This document shows, one piece after another, positions 4,382 to 5,760 of a stretch of 5,760 nucleotides of DNA. The notes under the pieces were generated by a model that did no database searches, was not told where the DNA came from, and was given only the letters and a program-made list of their open reading frames with translations. Each line of letters begins with the position of its first letter. The first letter of the stretch is position 1. Origin of the DNA: Candidatus Helarchaeota archaeon (lineage in GTDB: Archaea > Asgardarchaeota > Lokiarchaeia > Helarchaeales > JABXJV01); contig JABXJV010000080.1 in assembly GCA_013375355.1 (NCBI GenBank), forward strand, positions 1 to 5,760, given 5' to 3'. Both the position numbers and the translations under genes were made by a program.

Positions 4382-5760
4382 ATGTGTGCCCAATTAGCTA
4401 AAGAAGGTGACCGGAATAATAAATATTCATTTGATGATTATTTATTTGTTAGAGATCATTTTAACTACTATGAAGATGATGATTTTTTTCAAGCTTTAGT
4501 TAAAAAATATACCGGAAATGAATTCGAGAAAATAGATCGTGAACTTCGTGAACTATCACAAAAAGTATCTTTTAAATTTAGAGACTTTGCTGAAGAGGCT
4601 AACAAACTTGAAAATCGCTTAAAATGTACTCTTGTTCAACATTATGATGCTCATAATCACCGGGTTGATCGCTTAAAGCGTTGCCTGGAAACCGAAATTC
4701 TAGAACGTGAAGTTTTTAACCTTGGTATTTTTGATCCGAAAAAAAATTCCCCTTGGAGTAGGTATATCAAAATATTTTTACTTTCCCAAAATGGCGAGGC
4801 TGGAGTGATGTGTCCAATAGCATGCACTCATGGTATGGTTAGGCTTATGGAAAAATATGAAGATAAACTACAAGATGAGGCAAAAAAAATTCTCGCCCAT
4901 ATGAGGGATGGAATAATAAATAATGGAGAACATGAGTATGCTCTTGGTTCACAATTTATTTCTGAAATTCAAGGGGGAAGCGATGTCCCCTCCAATCTCG
5001 TTGAAGCAGTCTTTGAAGAATCTGAGGGTCCTGATGGTATTTCAAATTGCTGGAGAATTTATGGGAAAAAATACTTCTGTTCTGCAACTCAAGCTGATTA
5101 TGCTATTGTAAGTGCAAAACCGAAAGGGACACCATCATCAACAAGAGTTGCAGTTTTTGCAGTACCTGCTTGGCTTCCAGGTAATAAAGAGCGTGAAATT
5201 AGAAATTCATATACAATCGATAGACTCAAACAAAAGCTTGGAACTGCTGAACTTCCCACCGCTGAAATTACTTATAACGGAGCTGTCGCTTATCCTATTG
5301 GTCCATTAGTAGAGGGACTTGCAAATATTGTCGGTATTGTGCTTTCAATGTCTAGAGTTCATGTCGCATTCCAGTCTGCTGGTGGGGGGCTGCGTGTTGC
5401 AAGAGAAGCTGTTTTATATGCCCAATTTAGAGAAGCATTTGGAATTCCGACTTCTTTGTTTCCACTTATGATAAATCAAGTTAATGAATTAGACCATCGA
5501 GTAAAAAGGACTGCGGCTGCAGCTTTCAAAATCTATGAAGAGTTCCTTCATTTTGATGAAAAACTTACTGCTGGATTAAAGAACCTACAAAATATTGAGG
5601 ACATTGTCGAGCGAAGACGACGCTATCGATTACGCGAATTAATCATGTTACAAAAAATTGTCGTAGCCTTTGAAGCACCAGAAATGATAAGATTAGCCAT
5701 ATCATTTTTCGGTGGGCATGGCATAATGGAGGATTTCTTATCTCTACCACGTTTCCATCG
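4382..5760 (+). CDS. AidB-type acyl-CoA dehydrogenase (3' end outside window)
   Basis: The frame is open from ATG 4382 to the window end (459 residues visible). AidB-type members are usually about 540 residues, so about 80-100 are missing. The family consists of FAD flavoproteins that oxidise acyl-CoA at the alpha-beta bond, passing electrons to an electron-transfer flavoprotein; the substrate of AidB-type members is often unclear. The helical N-terminal domain ends in a typical stretch (LLSQNGEAGVMCPIACT, 133-149). The FAD-contacting middle strand is QFISEIQGGSDVPSN (191-205), followed by the beta domain (WRIYGKKYFCSA, 224-235; RLKQKLGTAELPTAEI, 281-296). The C-terminal helical domain shows an AxGGGLRVAREAVLYAQFREAFG-type segment (332-354, spaced as in the family) and FFGGHGIMEDF (442-452), the family's GGxG signature. 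The first 120 residues are charged and I cannot match them well. The good Shine-Dalgarno decides the start. Superfamily is very sure; AidB subgroup likely. Confidence 0.9.
   Translation, partial: MCAQLAKEGDRNNKYSFDDYLFVRDHFNYYEDDDFFQALVKKYTGNEFEKIDRELRELSQKVSFKFRDFAEEANKLENRLKCTLVQHYDAHNHRVDRLKRCLETEILEREVFNLGIFDPKKNSPWSRYIKIFLLSQNGEAGVMCPIACTHGMVRLMEKYEDKLQDEAKKILAHMRDGIINNGEHEYALGSQFISEIQGGSDVPSNLVEAVFEESEGPDGISNCWRIYGKKYFCSATQADYAIVSAKPKGTPSSTRVAVFAVPAWLPGNKEREIRNSYTIDRLKQKLGTAELPTAEITYNGAVAYPIGPLVEGLANIVGIVLSMSRVHVAFQSAGGGLRVAREAVLYAQFREAFGIPTSLFPLMINQVNELDHRVKRTAAAAFKIYEEFLHFDEKLTAGLKNLQNIEDIVERRRRYRLRELIMLQKIVVAFEAPEMIRLAISFFGGHGIMEDFLSLPRFH

Noticed and set aside
4923..5309. Two open stretches in another plus-strand frame inside the acyl-CoA dehydrogenase.
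   Set aside because: They overlap clearly conserved dehydrogenase codons (GGSDV, KLGT) and have no own start signals; they are out-of-frame shadows.

Overview
The window is an AT-rich piece of an archaeal genome. Its coding style would fit a Promethearchaeota/Lokiarchaeota-like (Asgard) archaeon or another low-GC archaeon. The evidence is: Lys/Asn/Ile/Glu-rich proteins; Shine-Dalgarno sites (AGGAG) with TATA-like boxes further upstream; short T-runs after stop codons, as used for archaeal termination; surface proteins that end in one membrane helix plus a basic tail; a gingipain-type (C25) peptidase fragment; and a very long free coiled coil. The lineage is inferred from style, because there is no marker gene here.

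Layout. Positions 1-468 (+) hold the C-terminal end of a surface FG-GAP/VCBS beta-propeller protein with a membrane anchor. It is followed by T-runs and converges on 633-1475 (-), the C-terminal part of a C25-type peptidase with an Ig-like domain and a membrane anchor. That gene has lost its N-terminal half. Its reading frame stops dead at 1527-1529, where it overlaps the start of an unrelated helical, perhaps TPR-like, 135-residue ORF on the other strand (1496-1903, +). Next comes a 386-residue protein (1959-3119, +) that is coiled coil from end to end, with an almost unbroken heptad stripe. Positions 3120-3535 are mostly non-coding but contain a 57-codon membrane ORF on the minus strand (3220-3393), which looks like a small protein or the tail of a decayed gene. 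At 3536-4174 (-) is a six-helix DUF998-like membrane protein. It diverges from an AidB-type acyl-CoA dehydrogenase that starts at 4382 (+) and runs off the window end.

How the parts relate. The divergent DUF998-like/acyl-CoA dehydrogenase pair shares a 207-bp intergenic region. Both start codons are preceded by nearly the same leader (AGGAGAAATTAAAA), and a perfect 9-bp inverted repeat abuts the dehydrogenase TATA box. This is the best regulatory signal in the window. The left part is a cell-surface protein region with gene decay. I see no CRISPR array, tRNA, rRNA or insertion sequence. The most unusual object is the coiled-coil protein: one heptad position is hydrophobic at 51 of 55 successive turns, with a single one-residue register change, and the chain contains no Pro, Cys or Trp.
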